A stretch of DNA of 64,000 bases from Terriglobia bacterium (lineage in GTDB: Bacteria; Acidobacteriota; Terriglobia; Terriglobales; SCQP01). Position numbers and translations under genes: made by a program. Below the pieces are notes generated by a model that saw nothing but the letters and a program-made list of their open reading frames with translations, did not search any database and was not told the origin of the DNA. Positions 56,088 through 64,000 of this stretch are shown here, piece by piece. Every line of letters begins with the position of its first letter. Positions within the stretch are counted from its first letter, which is position 1. The stretch lies in assembly GCA_021323595.1 (NCBI GenBank), contig JAJPKR010000043.1:1-64000 (forward strand). The letters run 5' to 3'.

Positions 56088-56954
56088 TCAGAGGCGCAGG
56101 GCGCGCAGATAACGATAGCTGATCGCGGCCGCGTTCATCGGCGGCTCGTCGCAGCGGTCTTGTTCGACGAAGATGTGGCGTGTGCCCGCCTCCTTGACAT
56201 GGGCAAAGACCCGGCGCCAGTCGATCTTGCCCTGGCCGACCGGGGCGAAGGGGTTGACATTGGCGGCCGGAAACTGGCGCGGATTCACCTGCAATCCCTT
56301 CTTCATGTCCTTGATGTGCAGCAGCGGGTAACGGCCGGCATAGCGGTGAAACAGCGCCACCGGATCCTGTCCCGCATAGGTGACCCAAAAAACGTCCATC
56401 TCGAACTTCACCAGCGCGGGATCGGTGTTGGCCATCAGGATTTCGTAACCGGTGGTGTTGCCCACGGGGCGAAATTCCTGGATGTGGTTGTGGTACCCGA
56501 AGGTCAAGCCGGCGGCCCGGCAGGCGCGGCCGGCTTCATTGAAGCGGTCGGCCAGGCGCCGCCAGCCGTCCACGCTGTTGGCCATGGAGAAGGAGCAGAT
56601 CGTGTACTGCAGCCCCAGCTGGCGCGCCAGCTCGATGTTGCGCGGCCAATCCTTGCCGGGGACGCCGAAATGGCCGCCGATCGCCCGGAGGCCGGCGTGG
56701 CGTAGGTCGGCGGCGAGCTGCCGCGCCGGAAACGCATTCAGGTTGATCAGCTCGACTTCGCGATAGCCGATCGCCGCCACTTGGTCGAGAGTCCGCGCCG
56801 GGTCGCGCGCATATTCGGCCCGCACCGTGTAGATCTGCAAACCGATGGGCCCGGGCCAGGCGAGCGGTTCGGCGGCATAGCCGAAGGAACGGCCGGCGGT
56901 CCACGCAAGACCGAGCGCGCTGGCGCGCCTCAAGAAAGCGCGACGGGTAAGCAT
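56088..56954 (-). CDS. Tat-exported sugar phosphate isomerase/epimerase-like protein
   Basis: TIM-barrel protein of 288 residues in the xylose isomerase-like/AP-endonuclease-2 family. The N-terminus MLTRRAFLRRASALGLA is a twin-arginine signal (RRAFLRR), so a folded protein with metal is exported. Barrel segments: PIGLQIYTVRAEY, GYREVELINLNAF, LTFGYHNHIQEF (metal His), VKFEMDVFWVTYAG, PLLHIKDMKKG, HIFVEQDRCDEPP. Acidobacteria carry many such proteins; they probably work on sugars or inositol-like compounds outside the cytoplasm. Co-directional with the M1 peptidase gene. Confidence 0.9.
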   Translation of the reverse strand: MLTRRAFLRRASALGLAWTAGRSFGYAAEPLAWPGPIGLQIYTVRAEYARDPARTLDQVAAIGYREVELINLNAFPARQLAADLRHAGLRAIGGHFGVPGKDWPRNIELARQLGLQYTICSFSMANSVDGWRRLADRFNEAGRACRAAGLTFGYHNHIQEFRPVGNTTGYEILMANTDPALVKFEMDVFWVTYAGQDPVALFHRYAGRYPLLHIKDMKKGLQVNPRQFPAANVNPFAPVGQGKIDWRRVFAHVKEAGTRHIFVEQDRCDEPPMNAAAISYRYLRALRL

Positions 56955-57251
56955 GGCTCACAGCATATCAGGATCACGGCCGGCAGTCGGCGGCCAAACA
57001 TCGTGAGCCGCGAGCCAATCGAGCGCGGAAGGCGGTTAGCGGAGAACGCAGGCCCGGCGGCCCAGCCGCGGCTTCGGCGCGTTGCCGTGCCGGTGCCCCG
57101 TTGCCGGAGCTCGGCGCGGGCGCGGAAACGCTTGCCGGAATGAATAGGCTGCGCGGCGGCCGGACTCAGTGACACGCGGCGCCCTCCGCCGTGAGCCGTG
57201 GGCTGTCAGCCATGAGCCGCCCGCCGCTGGCTCGCGCCCGGCGCCCGGCGC
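56955..57251. other. 297-base intergenic region
   Basis: GC-rich spacer with several GTGAGCCG/ATGAGCCGC/GCGAGCC-like words (57003, 57192, 57210), similar to words at 6071 and 6142; these may be low-complexity intergenic sequence. No gene or clear promoter pair. Confidence 0.4.
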
Positions 57252-57932
57252 CTAGTTTTGCAGCTGCTCGCTCAGGAAGTGCTGCAGCGCCTGGTGATGA
57301 TCGGAGGCGATTTCCATGAAATGCACGCCCAAGCGGTCGGCGGCATCGCGCCGCACGACTTTGGCGCGCGCCTGAATCCGCCGCGGAAACCGCGGCAAGG
57401 CGAACTCGAGCTGAAAGCGCTCGCCGACGCCGAGCGGCCCTTCGCCTTCCAACAGCAATCCGCGCTCGCTGAGATTCACGCTGCTGGTATCGAACTTCTG
57501 GTCGCCGTACGTGCAATGAATCGTCGTCGCGAAGGGATAGCGCACATGCCAAATCTTCGCCCGGGTCATCAGCACGCGCAGCACCACGAACAGGCTGCGC
57601 AGGCGATCGGTGGAGAGCGGCGTGCCCACCACGAAGTTGGCGCCCGCGCTGAAGCCGGTGCGCATCAGCGTGGCGTCTTCGCGATGGGTGGCCAGGACCA
57701 CCGGCGTGGTGGCGTTCAGCCGGGAGCGGCGGATGCGGCGAATCAACGCCAGATCGTCGTTCTCATCGCGCAGCTCGACCAGCACGCCGTGCACTTTTTC
57801 GCGCTCGACGCGCGCATGACCCTCGGCGCGATCGGGGCAGGCCCCGACTTCGCAGCCGAGCGGCTCAAACGTGGATTGCACCTGGCGAATGACCGTGGGA
57901 TCGGAGCTGATGGTCAATAGTTTTAGGGACAT
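57252..57932 (-). CDS. Degenerate receiver-PilZ protein
   Basis: Cytoplasmic protein of 226 residues. Residues 1-115 have the fold of a receiver (LKLLTISSDP, VHGVLVELRDEND, TPVVLATHREDATLM, FVVGTPLSTDRL), but Glu53 replaces the phosphoacceptor Asp and only one of the acidic pair remains, so phosphorylation is unlikely. Residues 125-226 are a PilZ domain (WHVRYPFATTIHC, TSSVNLSERGLLLEG, DRLGVHFMEI); the second Arg of the RxxxR motif and the Asp of D/NxSxxG are altered (Ala and Asn), so c-di-GMP binding is doubtful. It may be a structural adaptor in motility or surface control. Confidence 0.85.
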   Translation of the reverse strand: MSLKLLTISSDPTVIRQVQSTFEPLGCEVGACPDRAEGHARVEREKVHGVLVELRDENDDLALIRRIRRSRLNATTPVVLATHREDATLMRTGFSAGANFVVGTPLSTDRLRSLFVVLRVLMTRAKIWHVRYPFATTIHCTYGDQKFDTSSVNLSERGLLLEGEGPLGVGERFQLEFALPRFPRRIQARAKVVRRDAADRLGVHFMEIASDHHQALQHFLSEQLQN

Positions 57933-58001
57933 GGCAGGGACCGTGGCCTTCGATGCAGGTCGAAGAGCCGCTTTGATTGTGACGGCCCCGGGGGGAACGG
58001 G

Positions 58002-58436
58002 CTACTGGACGTGGGAACGGAATCGGTGCCGCTGGCCGTTGCGCCGGGTAACTGGCCCGGCTGCGCGCGCCGCACGTGCTCGCGGAGCTTGGGTTTGGGC
58101 TCGGGATCCTGCCGGTTTCTTCCCTGAGTCGCCGGCAGGCTTTCGCAGCTTCTCATCGCCGACCTGAAAAGCTTCTAAGGCAACTCGGCCCTGCCGCACC
58201 TGTACGCCTTCGCGCTGCAGCCGCATCGTCTGTTCGACCCGCGCCGCCCCCAAAAGCAGAATGCGGCCGCCCGCACCGATGACGCGGTGCCAGGGCAGGC
58301 CGTTGGGCGCCGCGCGCAGCGCCCACACGACCTGGCGCGCAAGGCCGGGATAGCCGGCCACCCGCGCGATCTGGCCGTAGGTGGCGACGCGGCCGCGCGG
58401 GATGCGCGCCACCACGTGCTGCATCGCGGAAAACAT
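58002..58436 (-). CDS. Alkyltransferase-like protein (ATL)
   Basis: Relative of O6-alkylguanine alkyltransferases, 144 residues. The HTH and active-site region are IPRGRVATYGQIARVAGYPG, ARQVVWALRAAPNGLP and PWHRV: Trp stands where MGMT has the acceptor Cys (PCHRV), the defining ATL change. Known ATLs bind O6-alkylguanine and hand it to nucleotide-excision repair. The first 90 residues make up the family core; the last 50, Arg/Lys/Ala-rich, are an extension of unknown value. Start ATG 58436 is the one that gives the usual N-terminus. Confidence 0.85.
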   Translation of the reverse strand: MFSAMQHVVARIPRGRVATYGQIARVAGYPGLARQVVWALRAAPNGLPWHRVIGAGGRILLLGAARVEQTMRLQREGVQVRQGRVALEAFQVGDEKLRKPAGDSGKKPAGSRAQTQAPRARAARAAGPVTRRNGQRHRFRSHVQ

Positions 58437-58599
58437 CGGGGGCTGTCGGGATTCAAGAACCCGAACTAGGGTAGCGGGAGGCGAGTCCTGACGCAACCCG
58501 CCGCCCGGCGCCAGGCGCTGGCGGCCGCCGGCGGTTCGAGCCGCCCGCGAAACGGTGGCGGGACGAAGGACGCCGGCCGCCCGGTCCCCGACGCCGGCA

Positions 58600-58997
58600 G
58601 CGTGCCTGCGCCCGGCGCGCCGCAACCCGCCGCGCGCCGGCTTCGGATCCTGCGCGCCGTGACCGCCGCTGACCCCGATCGCGCCGGCGGCGCCCTCGCG
58701 CCGCGAGGGAATGCCGCCGGCAAAGATCATGCTGCGGCCATCGTCGGAGACTTGAATGCCGTAAAACTCTTCCCCCGGCTTGGCGAGCTGCGCCAGTTCC
58801 TGCGTGCTGATATCGAAGGCGCGCGCGGTCTAGGCCTCGTTGATGGCGATGTTGATGCTGCCCAGCCAGGCGCCGTCCATGCGCGAAAAGGCCGCCAGGT
58901 GGCTGCCTCCGTCGGCGGCGATGTTCCTGGGCCGTCCGATTTCGCTCGCTTTGCGGATCGCGGCGGCGATCAAGCTTTGCCCCTCGGCGAGAGTCAT
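58600..58997 (-). pseudogene. GlcG/HbpS-like gene with an internal stop
   Basis: Reads MTLAEGQSLIAAAIRKASEI, then HLAAFSRMDGAWLGSINIAI and NEA, then TAG (58832-58830), and resumes in frame with TARAFDISTQELAQLAKPG, FYGIQVSDDGRSMIFAGGI and GAIGVSGG. Intact GlcG/HbpS (DUF336) proteins, which bind haem, have Tyr where the TAG stands (KAYTARAF), so one base change ended the gene. Two residues are also missing in the NIAVVDAGGH region, and homology fades near 58640. No start inside would rescue a full domain. Confidence 0.8.
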
Positions 58998-59121
58998 GGG
59001 CGGGCGCCTCCTTCAAGCGCCTCTGGGTCCGATGAGCGCGCGGGGCCGCGCGGTTGGCGCGCACGGTTGGCGGATGGCCGGGCGCCGGGGGCTGCTTCCC
59101 TTCCCGAACCGGCCGCTGCGG

Positions 59122-62100
59122 CTAGCGGCCGGCGCGCAGTACGGCGTCGAGCCGGCGGTGCAGCGCGGCGGCGGCGGCGGCTTGCGCCGCGGTGGGCGCG
59201 CGGTCCACGCTTTCGATGCCGCCGGTCTGCTCGCCGCCCGCCAACAATTCGGTGAGCTGCAGATTGAGCTGGCGCAGGGCCGCCGCCGTCGCCGCCGATC
59301 GCGCGCGCGGGATCGCCGCCCCGTCGCGGTTGAGGTCGCGATAGACCCCCATCGCCAGCCGGAACTGGCTGCGCAAGGCGGCGGGCGATGCGTTCACGCG
59401 CGGGTCCATGCGCACCGTTAGCGGCCGCGTCGCGGTTTCCCCGCCCACCGTCAGCTTCACGACGTAGCGCCCCGGCAGCACGATCGGGCCGCGCGGGTAG
59501 AGCGGCGTATCGTGGGGCACGGCCGCGATCGGGTAGTCGCGGCGCAGGCTCGCCGGCGGCGGATAGTGCAGATCCCACACGAAGCGATGCATGCCGGCGC
59601 CGGTTTCCAGCGGCTGGAACGGGCGCACCCAATAGACCGGCACGTTGAGCGTGGCGTTCAGTTGCGCGATGGAGGCCGGCGCGCGTTCCGCGCTCGAATA
59701 TTGCCGGATCAGCCGGCCGGTGTCGCTATAGATCGCCAGCGTGACCGTGCCGCTCGCCGGCGCCGGCAAGTAATAATCGATCACCGCGCCGTCGGGCGGA
59801 TTTTGCCCGGCGGGCACCTCCGGCGGCAGCGGCGTGTCGGTGTTGGTGTCGCGCCGCACGCGCCACGCCGCCTCCGGCGCGAACAGATACGGGCCGCGCG
59901 CCGCCGCCGCGGCGCCGATCTGGCGCAGCGGCGTGAGGTCGTCCAAGATCCAGAACGAACGGCCGTGCGTGCCCGCCACCAGGTCGTTCTCGTGGATCGT
60001 CAGATCGCGCATCGAGGTGTGGGGCAGGTTGAGCTGCAGCGATTGCCAGTGGTCGCCGTCGTCGAACGACACATAGACCGAGGTCTCGGTGCCTGCATAG
60101 AGCAGGCCGCGCCGCACCGGATCTTCGCGCACCACGTTCACCGCGGCGCCGTCGGGCAAGCCGTTCACCGCGAGTCGCCAAGTCCTCCCGCCGTCGTGCG
60201 TGCGATAGATGTAGGGCCGCAGATCGTCGGTGCGGAAGCGGTTCACGGCGGCATAGGCGGTGGCGCGGTCGAAATGCGAGGCTTCGAGGGCGGCCACCTT
60301 GCTCCAGGGCCGCAGCCCGGCGGGCGTGACGTTCCGCCACGTCTTGCCGCCGTCGCGCGTCACCTGGATGAGGCCGTCGTCGGTGCCGATCCACAGCAGC
60401 CCGGCGTCGAGCGGCGACGGCGCGATCGAGTAGATCACCCCGCGCGCGGGCCGCGCCGCCTCGGGCTCGGCGGCGGCGAACGGCCCCAGCGTCGGCGGCG
60501 CCGCCGGCGCCGGGCGGGTGAGGTCGGGACTGACGATCGTCCAGCTCGCGCCGCCGTCGGTGGTCTTGAAGAGCACGTTGGCGCCGAGATACAGCGCGTG
60601 CGGATCGGCGGGCGAAAACACCAGCGGCGCCGTGCGGCGAAAGCGGAACCGCCCGTGGCCGGGCACCACCGGCGCCACGTTCTGCGCTTGCCCGGTACGC
60701 CAATCGAAGCGCGTCACCTTGCCGCCGTACACGATGTCGGGATTGAGCGGATCGGGCGCGATCATCGCGTACTCCTCGGCGCCCACCGGATGCCAGTCGC
60801 GGAACGTGATCTCGCCGTCGTTGCCGCGGCTCAGCACCCCCGCCGAACCGCTTTCCTGCTGGCCGCCATACACGCGGTAGGGAAAATGCCGGTCGGTGGC
60901 CACGTGATAGAACTGCGCCGTCGGCTGGTTGTACCAACTGCTCCAGGTCCGGCCGCCGTTGACGCTGACGGTCGCGCCCTGGTCGGAACCGAGAAAGATC
61001 ACGCCGGGATGCTGCGGATCGAGCCAGATCGAGTGGTAATCGTCCCCGCCCGGCGCGCCCTTGATGGGCACGAACGTGCGGCCGGCGTCGGTCGAGCGAT
61101 AGGTCGAGGTGTTGGCGACGTAAATCGTGTCTTCGTCGCGGGGATCGACGGCGACGCCGGCGAAGTCGTCGCCCCGCCCGTAGATGCGCTGCTGCTCGTT
61201 GACGCGCTGCCAGTGCTCGCCGGCATCCTCGGAGCGGTAGAGGCCGCCGTTGGGCCGCGCCTGCACCAGCGCGTAAATCCGGTTGGGATCGCTCGGCGCG
61301 ATGCCGATGCCGATGCGGCCGAGCCGGCCGCTTTGCCACGTGGGCAGGCCCGCCGTCAGCGCTCGCCAAGTGTCGCCGCCGTCCGTGCTCTTGTACAAAC
61401 CGCTGCCCGGCCCTTCGAGCGAAGCCCAGGGCGTATAGCGTGCCGCCCACAACACGGCATAAACCGTATTCGGGTCGCGCGGATCGAGCGCCACCTGGAT
61501 CGCGCCGGTGTTTTCGTCTTTGTACAGCACGCGCTGGAATGTTTGCCCGCCGTCGGTCGAGCGATACACGCCGCGCTCGGCATTGGGGCCGTACGGATGG
61601 CCCAGCGCCGCGACGAAGAGCCGGTTCGGATTGCCCGGGTCCACGGCGATCGCGCCGATCTGCTGCGCGTCGCGCAGGCCGAGGTGAGTCCAGGTCCGGC
61701 CGCCGTCGGTGGATTTATAGATTCCATCGCCGGTCGAGAGGTCGGGGCGGTGCAGCCCTTCCCCACTGCCGGCGTAGAGGATATCGGGATTCGACGCCGC
61801 CACCGCGAGCGCGCCGATCGAGCCGGTGTCTTCATGGTCGAAGATCGGCTGCCAGGTGGTGCCGTAATCGGTGCTCCTCCAGACGCCGCCGTCCACCGCG
61901 CCGAAATAAAACAGGCCGGGCCGCGACGGCACGCCGGCGATGGCCACCACCCGCCCGCCGCGGAAGGGCCCGATCAGCCGCCATCGCATCGCTTGGTATA
62001 GGTCAAGGCTGAAGGGCGGGCCGGCGTGGCCGGAGCGCGCCGCCGTTGCCTGCGCCGCGGGAACGGCGGGTGGAATTTCGTTGGCCGGCGCCGCCGCCAG

Positions 62101-62193
62101 GCTCCGCGCGGAGCCCCGCCCGCTGGACGCGAGTTGCGCGCCGGCGCACACCAGCGCCAGCGCTGCCGTGGCGCTGAGTTGCAGCTTGCTCAT
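59122..62193 (-). CDS. Exported VPS10/sortilin-like Asp-box protein
   Basis: Secreted protein of about 1,023 residues. A signal peptide (LQLSATAALALVCAGAQLAS) is followed by a ten-bladed propeller with many Asp-boxes: STDYGTTWQ, STDGGRTWT, STDGGQTFQ, STDGGDTWR, SEDAGEHWQ, STDAGRTFV, VNGGRTWSS, TTDGGASWT, RDGGKTWRN, HDGGRTWRL, FDDGDHWQS. The C-terminal 250 residues are beta-rich and end in helices. Acidobacteria and Bacteroidetes carry many such 'glycosyl hydrolase BNR' proteins without known enzymatic activity. ATG 62193 or 62199 are both possible. Confidence 0.92.
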   Translation of the reverse strand: MSKLQLSATAALALVCAGAQLASSGRGSARSLAAAPANEIPPAVPAAQATAARSGHAGPPFSLDLYQAMRWRLIGPFRGGRVVAIAGVPSRPGLFYFGAVDGGVWRSTDYGTTWQPIFDHEDTGSIGALAVAASNPDILYAGSGEGLHRPDLSTGDGIYKSTDGGRTWTHLGLRDAQQIGAIAVDPGNPNRLFVAALGHPYGPNAERGVYRSTDGGQTFQRVLYKDENTGAIQVALDPRDPNTVYAVLWAARYTPWASLEGPGSGLYKSTDGGDTWRALTAGLPTWQSGRLGRIGIGIAPSDPNRIYALVQARPNGGLYRSEDAGEHWQRVNEQQRIYGRGDDFAGVAVDPRDEDTIYVANTSTYRSTDAGRTFVPIKGAPGGDDYHSIWLDPQHPGVIFLGSDQGATVSVNGGRTWSSWYNQPTAQFYHVATDRHFPYRVYGGQQESGSAGVLSRGNDGEITFRDWHPVGAEEYAMIAPDPLNPDIVYGGKVTRFDWRTGQAQNVAPVVPGHGRFRFRRTAPLVFSPADPHALYLGANVLFKTTDGGASWTIVSPDLTRPAPAAPPTLGPFAAAEPEAARPARGVIYSIAPSPLDAGLLWIGTDDGLIQVTRDGGKTWRNVTPAGLRPWSKVAALEASHFDRATAYAAVNRFRTDDLRPYIYRTHDGGRTWRLAVNGLPDGAAVNVVREDPVRRGLLYAGTETSVYVSFDDGDHWQSLQLNLPHTSMRDLTIHENDLVAGTHGRSFWILDDLTPLRQIGAAAAARGPYLFAPEAAWRVRRDTNTDTPLPPEVPAGQNPPDGAVIDYYLPAPASGTVTLAIYSDTGRLIRQYSSAERAPASIAQLNATLNVPVYWVRPFQPLETGAGMHRFVWDLHYPPPASLRRDYPIAAVPHDTPLYPRGPIVLPGRYVVKLTVGGETATRPLTVRMDPRVNASPAALRSQFRLAMGVYRDLNRDGAAIPRARSAATAAALRQLNLQLTELLAGGEQTGGIESVDRAPTAAQAAAAAALHRRLDAVLRAGR

Positions 62194-62344
62194 GGGCAAG
62201 AGCGTACACGAATCCGCCGCCTGACAGCGCCCGCCGGATGGGGGGCGGGGCGATCAGCTTCGCAGGGCATCGTTCTCCCACCCCAGCGCGCCAACATCGC
62301 GCGCCGGGGGACCCCGGTTCGGCTGCTCGGGGCGGTCGGATACG

Positions 62345-62535
62345 TCGGTGTATTCTTCCCCCCCTCGCAGCCCTGCGGCCTCGCCCTGCTGGCTTCTCGC
62401 CCCGCTTCGGCGTACTTAGCTGGCGGGGCCCCGCCCTGCTCAATTGCACGGGTCTCCTTCGGCGCTTCGCTGCGCTGCGCATTCCCCCTCGACTTCGTCT
62501 GGCTGGATTTTGGGCGGTGGACTCGGGGAGGCTGC
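62345..62535 (-). repeat. Dispersed intergenic repeat, copy 2
   Basis: Inverted copy of the repeat after tmRNA. Exact shared words: GGCGCTTCGCTGCGCTGCGC (62461-62480) and GGCCTCGCCCTGCTGGCT (62377-62394), complementary to those of copy 1, in the same order and similar spacing. It lies in a 486-base gap between divergent genes (62200-62685) with no other recognised feature. Confidence 0.75.
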
Positions 62536-62685
62536 CGCCCAAGGCGAAACGCGCACGCGGCGTTTCGCTCGATCCTTTGCCGGGTAGCGACACTCGCGCC
62601 GAATCCACCGCGGCCACCGTTGTCCCCCGGGGCAATCTCGCGGGCCGTGTCACCATTTCGGGGCGGCTCGGGATAGAGTTATCGC

Positions 62686-63780
62686 ATGCGGCGGCGTCTT
62701 CCCTGCGGTGGGTTCGGAGCCTGGGCGGCTCCGGTGCTGTTGTCGGCGTGCCTGCTGGTCGCGGCGGCGGCCGCGCAGGCGCAAGCCGGCGGCTCCGCCC
62801 GCGGCGCGCTGCGGGTGTATTTCATCGATGTCGAGGGCGGGCAAGCGACGCTCTTCGTGCCGCCCGCCGGGCAGTCGCTGCTGGTGGATACGGGCTGGCC
62901 CGACCACGGCGGCCGCGACGCCCTGCGCATCGTTGCCGCCGCGCGCGATGCCGGACTCTCCAAGATCGACTACGTCGTGCTGACCCACTTTCACGTTGAC
63001 CATACCGGCGGCGTGCCCAACCTGGTCGCGCATTTCCCGGTGGGCGCGTTCATTGACCACGGGCCGAATCGCGAGAGCGGCGACGCCGCGACCGCGGCGG
63101 CCTACGCCGCCTACCAGCGCGTGCTGGCCTCCGGCCGTTACGGGCATCAGACCGCCCGCGTGGGCGAACTGCTGCCGATTCGCGGCCTGCGCGCCGAAGT
63201 CGTGAGCGCCGACGGCCAGCTGCTCGCGCGCCCGCTGCCCGGCGCCGGCCAGCCGAACGCCGCCGCCTGCGCCGCCTCCGCCGTGCGGCCGCCCGATCAG
63301 ACCGAGAACGCGCGCTCGCTCGGGCTGGTGATCACGTTCGGCAAGCTGCGCATTCTCGACCTCGGCGATCTCACTTGGGACAAAGAGATGCAGCTCATGT
63401 GTCCCGTGAACAAGCTGGGTGCGATCGATCTCTATGTCGTTTCCCACCACGGCTGGGACCACAGCGGCAGCCCGGCGCTGGTGGATGGCATCCGCCCCCG
63501 CGTCGCGGTCATGGATAACGGCGCGGACAAGGGCGGCACGCCCTCGACCTGGGAGATCATCGAAAAGGCGCCCGGGCTGGAAGGCCTCTGGCAGCTGCAT
63601 TACTCCAACGCCGGCGGCGCCGCGCACAACGCCGCTCCCGCCTACCTCGCCAATCTGCCCGGCTCCGCCGACGGCCGCTTCCTCCGCGTCAGCGCCTGGC
63701 GCGATGGCCGCATGGTCGTCTTCAACTCGCGCACCGGAGACAGCCGCGGCTATCCCCCGCGCCCGGCCCCCGCTCGCTGA
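62686..63780 (+). CDS. Exported metallo-beta-lactamase-fold hydrolase
   Basis: Predicted secreted zinc hydrolase of 364 residues. Signal peptide 1-34 (APVLLSACLLVAAAAAQAQA). The fold begins LRVYFIDVEGGQATLFVPPA and SLLVDTGWPDHGG; metal motif VLTHFHVDHTGG (HxHxDH); further ligands in LDLGDLTWDKE and VVSHHGWDHSG. The 'IDVEGGQA' start is that of the ComEC/Rec2-related exported group. Typical substrates are unknown; phosphodiesters are possible. Divergent from the VPS10-like gene. Confidence 0.9.
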   Translation: MRRRLPCGGFGAWAAPVLLSACLLVAAAAAQAQAGGSARGALRVYFIDVEGGQATLFVPPAGQSLLVDTGWPDHGGRDALRIVAAARDAGLSKIDYVVLTHFHVDHTGGVPNLVAHFPVGAFIDHGPNRESGDAATAAAYAAYQRVLASGRYGHQTARVGELLPIRGLRAEVVSADGQLLARPLPGAGQPNAAACAASAVRPPDQTENARSLGLVITFGKLRILDLGDLTWDKEMQLMCPVNKLGAIDLYVVSHHGWDHSGSPALVDGIRPRVAVMDNGADKGGTPSTWEIIEKAPGLEGLWQLHYSNAGGAAHNAAPAYLANLPGSADGRFLRVSAWRDGRMVVFNSRTGDSRGYPPRPAPAR

Positions 63781-63828
63781 TTCCCGAGCCGCGAGGATGC
63801 GGCGGCCCGGCAATGCGATGCTAGGCGG

Positions 63829-64000
63829 ATGAGGAGCGATTCCTCGGCCTCCGGCGAGCGGACCGCCGCGCCGCGCCCGGCGCCGCCGCGCGGGGAACGC
63901 GCCTGGAGCGCCCGCGTGCTGTGGGCGGGCGGGCTGGGCAACGTCCTCGAGTGGTACGACTTCGGTCTCTATGGACTGCTGGCGCCGGTGCTGGCGTCGC
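63829..64000 (+). CDS. MFS transporter, metabolite:H+ symporter-like (partial)
   Basis: Begins MRSDSSASGERTAAPRPAPP and reaches GGLGNVLEWYDFGLYGLLAP before the window ends. The GNxLEWYDFxLYG motif marks helix 1 of the MHS family (ProP, KgtP, citrate and shikimate carriers). The first 28 residues are a hydrophilic, Pro/Arg-rich leader. Only about 57 codons are visible; substrate cannot be named. Confidence 0.8.
   Translation, partial: MRSDSSASGERTAAPRPAPPRGERAWSARVLWAGGLGNVLEWYDFGLYGLLAPVLAS

Overview
The window is about two-thirds G+C, gene-dense, and looks like a chromosomal piece of a Gram-negative, aerobic or microaerobic member of Acidobacteriota. That placement is an inference. It rests on the PadR plus 'acidobacterial duplicated orphan permease' pair (30.1-33.2 kb), a VPS10/sortilin-like Asp-box protein, an M1 aminopeptidase with HEAT repeats, a second PadR gene, a GAF-like protein of a type I associate with the phylum, and kdsA plus TolC, which imply an outer membrane with Kdo. 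The left edge is an AT-rich, homopolymer-laden stretch that may be an assembly edge. The right edge cuts an MFS transporter.

Layout. 0.3-3.2 kb: two translationally coupled secreted proteins (one a Cys-rich metzincin-like protein) and a DsbA-like thioredoxin. 3.2-3.5 kb: a broken truA remnant. 3.6-6.1 kb: TolC and a NUDIX hydrolase. 6.2-9.5 kb: cold-shock protein, then pyrG-kdsA on the minus strand and tRNA-Ala. 10.1-17.0 kb, minus strand: a frameshifted beta-lactamase-family gene, an aldo/keto reductase, a beta-propeller/CDGSH cluster, DAHP synthase and a phosphofructokinase whose Asp104/Lys124 signature predicts pyrophosphate use. 17.1-28 kb, plus strand: endonuclease IV, FkbM methyltransferase, trpE-trpG, an HD-GYP response regulator, a sugar-porter MFS protein with a large extra loop, PadR-ICMT, and a Cys/Met-metabolism PLP enzyme. 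28-34.4 kb: small membrane proteins, a VOC protein, PadR-ADOP and a HEAT protein. 34.5-37.4 kb is rich in RNA: tRNA-Gly and tRNA-Cys, a small self-contained transcription unit with a 19-codon ORF and a run of perfect hairpins, and tmRNA. 37.5-44.5 kb: miaB-bifunctional nuclease-ispG overlap as an operon, followed by BON, HAD, nagA and murA. 44.5-49.8 kb, minus strand: ECF sigma/anti-sigma pair and a MarR-HlyD-ABC-ABC efflux operon. 50-63 kb: TPR-methyltransferase, amidohydrolase, Ada, M1 peptidase, Tat-exported TIM-barrel protein, REC-PilZ protein, alkyltransferase-like protein, a GlcG-like pseudogene with a nonsense codon, the VPS10-like protein and an exported metallo-beta-lactamase-fold protein.

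Functional themes: envelope biogenesis (kdsA, murA, nagA, TolC, efflux), aromatic amino acid and isoprenoid supply (DAHP synthase, trpEG, ispG), translation support (three tRNAs, tmRNA, miaB, broken truA), and DNA alkylation/abasic repair (Ada, ATL, Nfo). The most interesting unexplained signals are the small peptide/hairpin unit at 34.9-35.2 kb, the anti-sigma factor carrying a periplasmic Cys/His domain, operators that cover the PadR start codons, and an intergenic repeat present twice, 25 kb apart, in opposite orientations. No CRISPR array, complete insertion sequence or prophage was seen.
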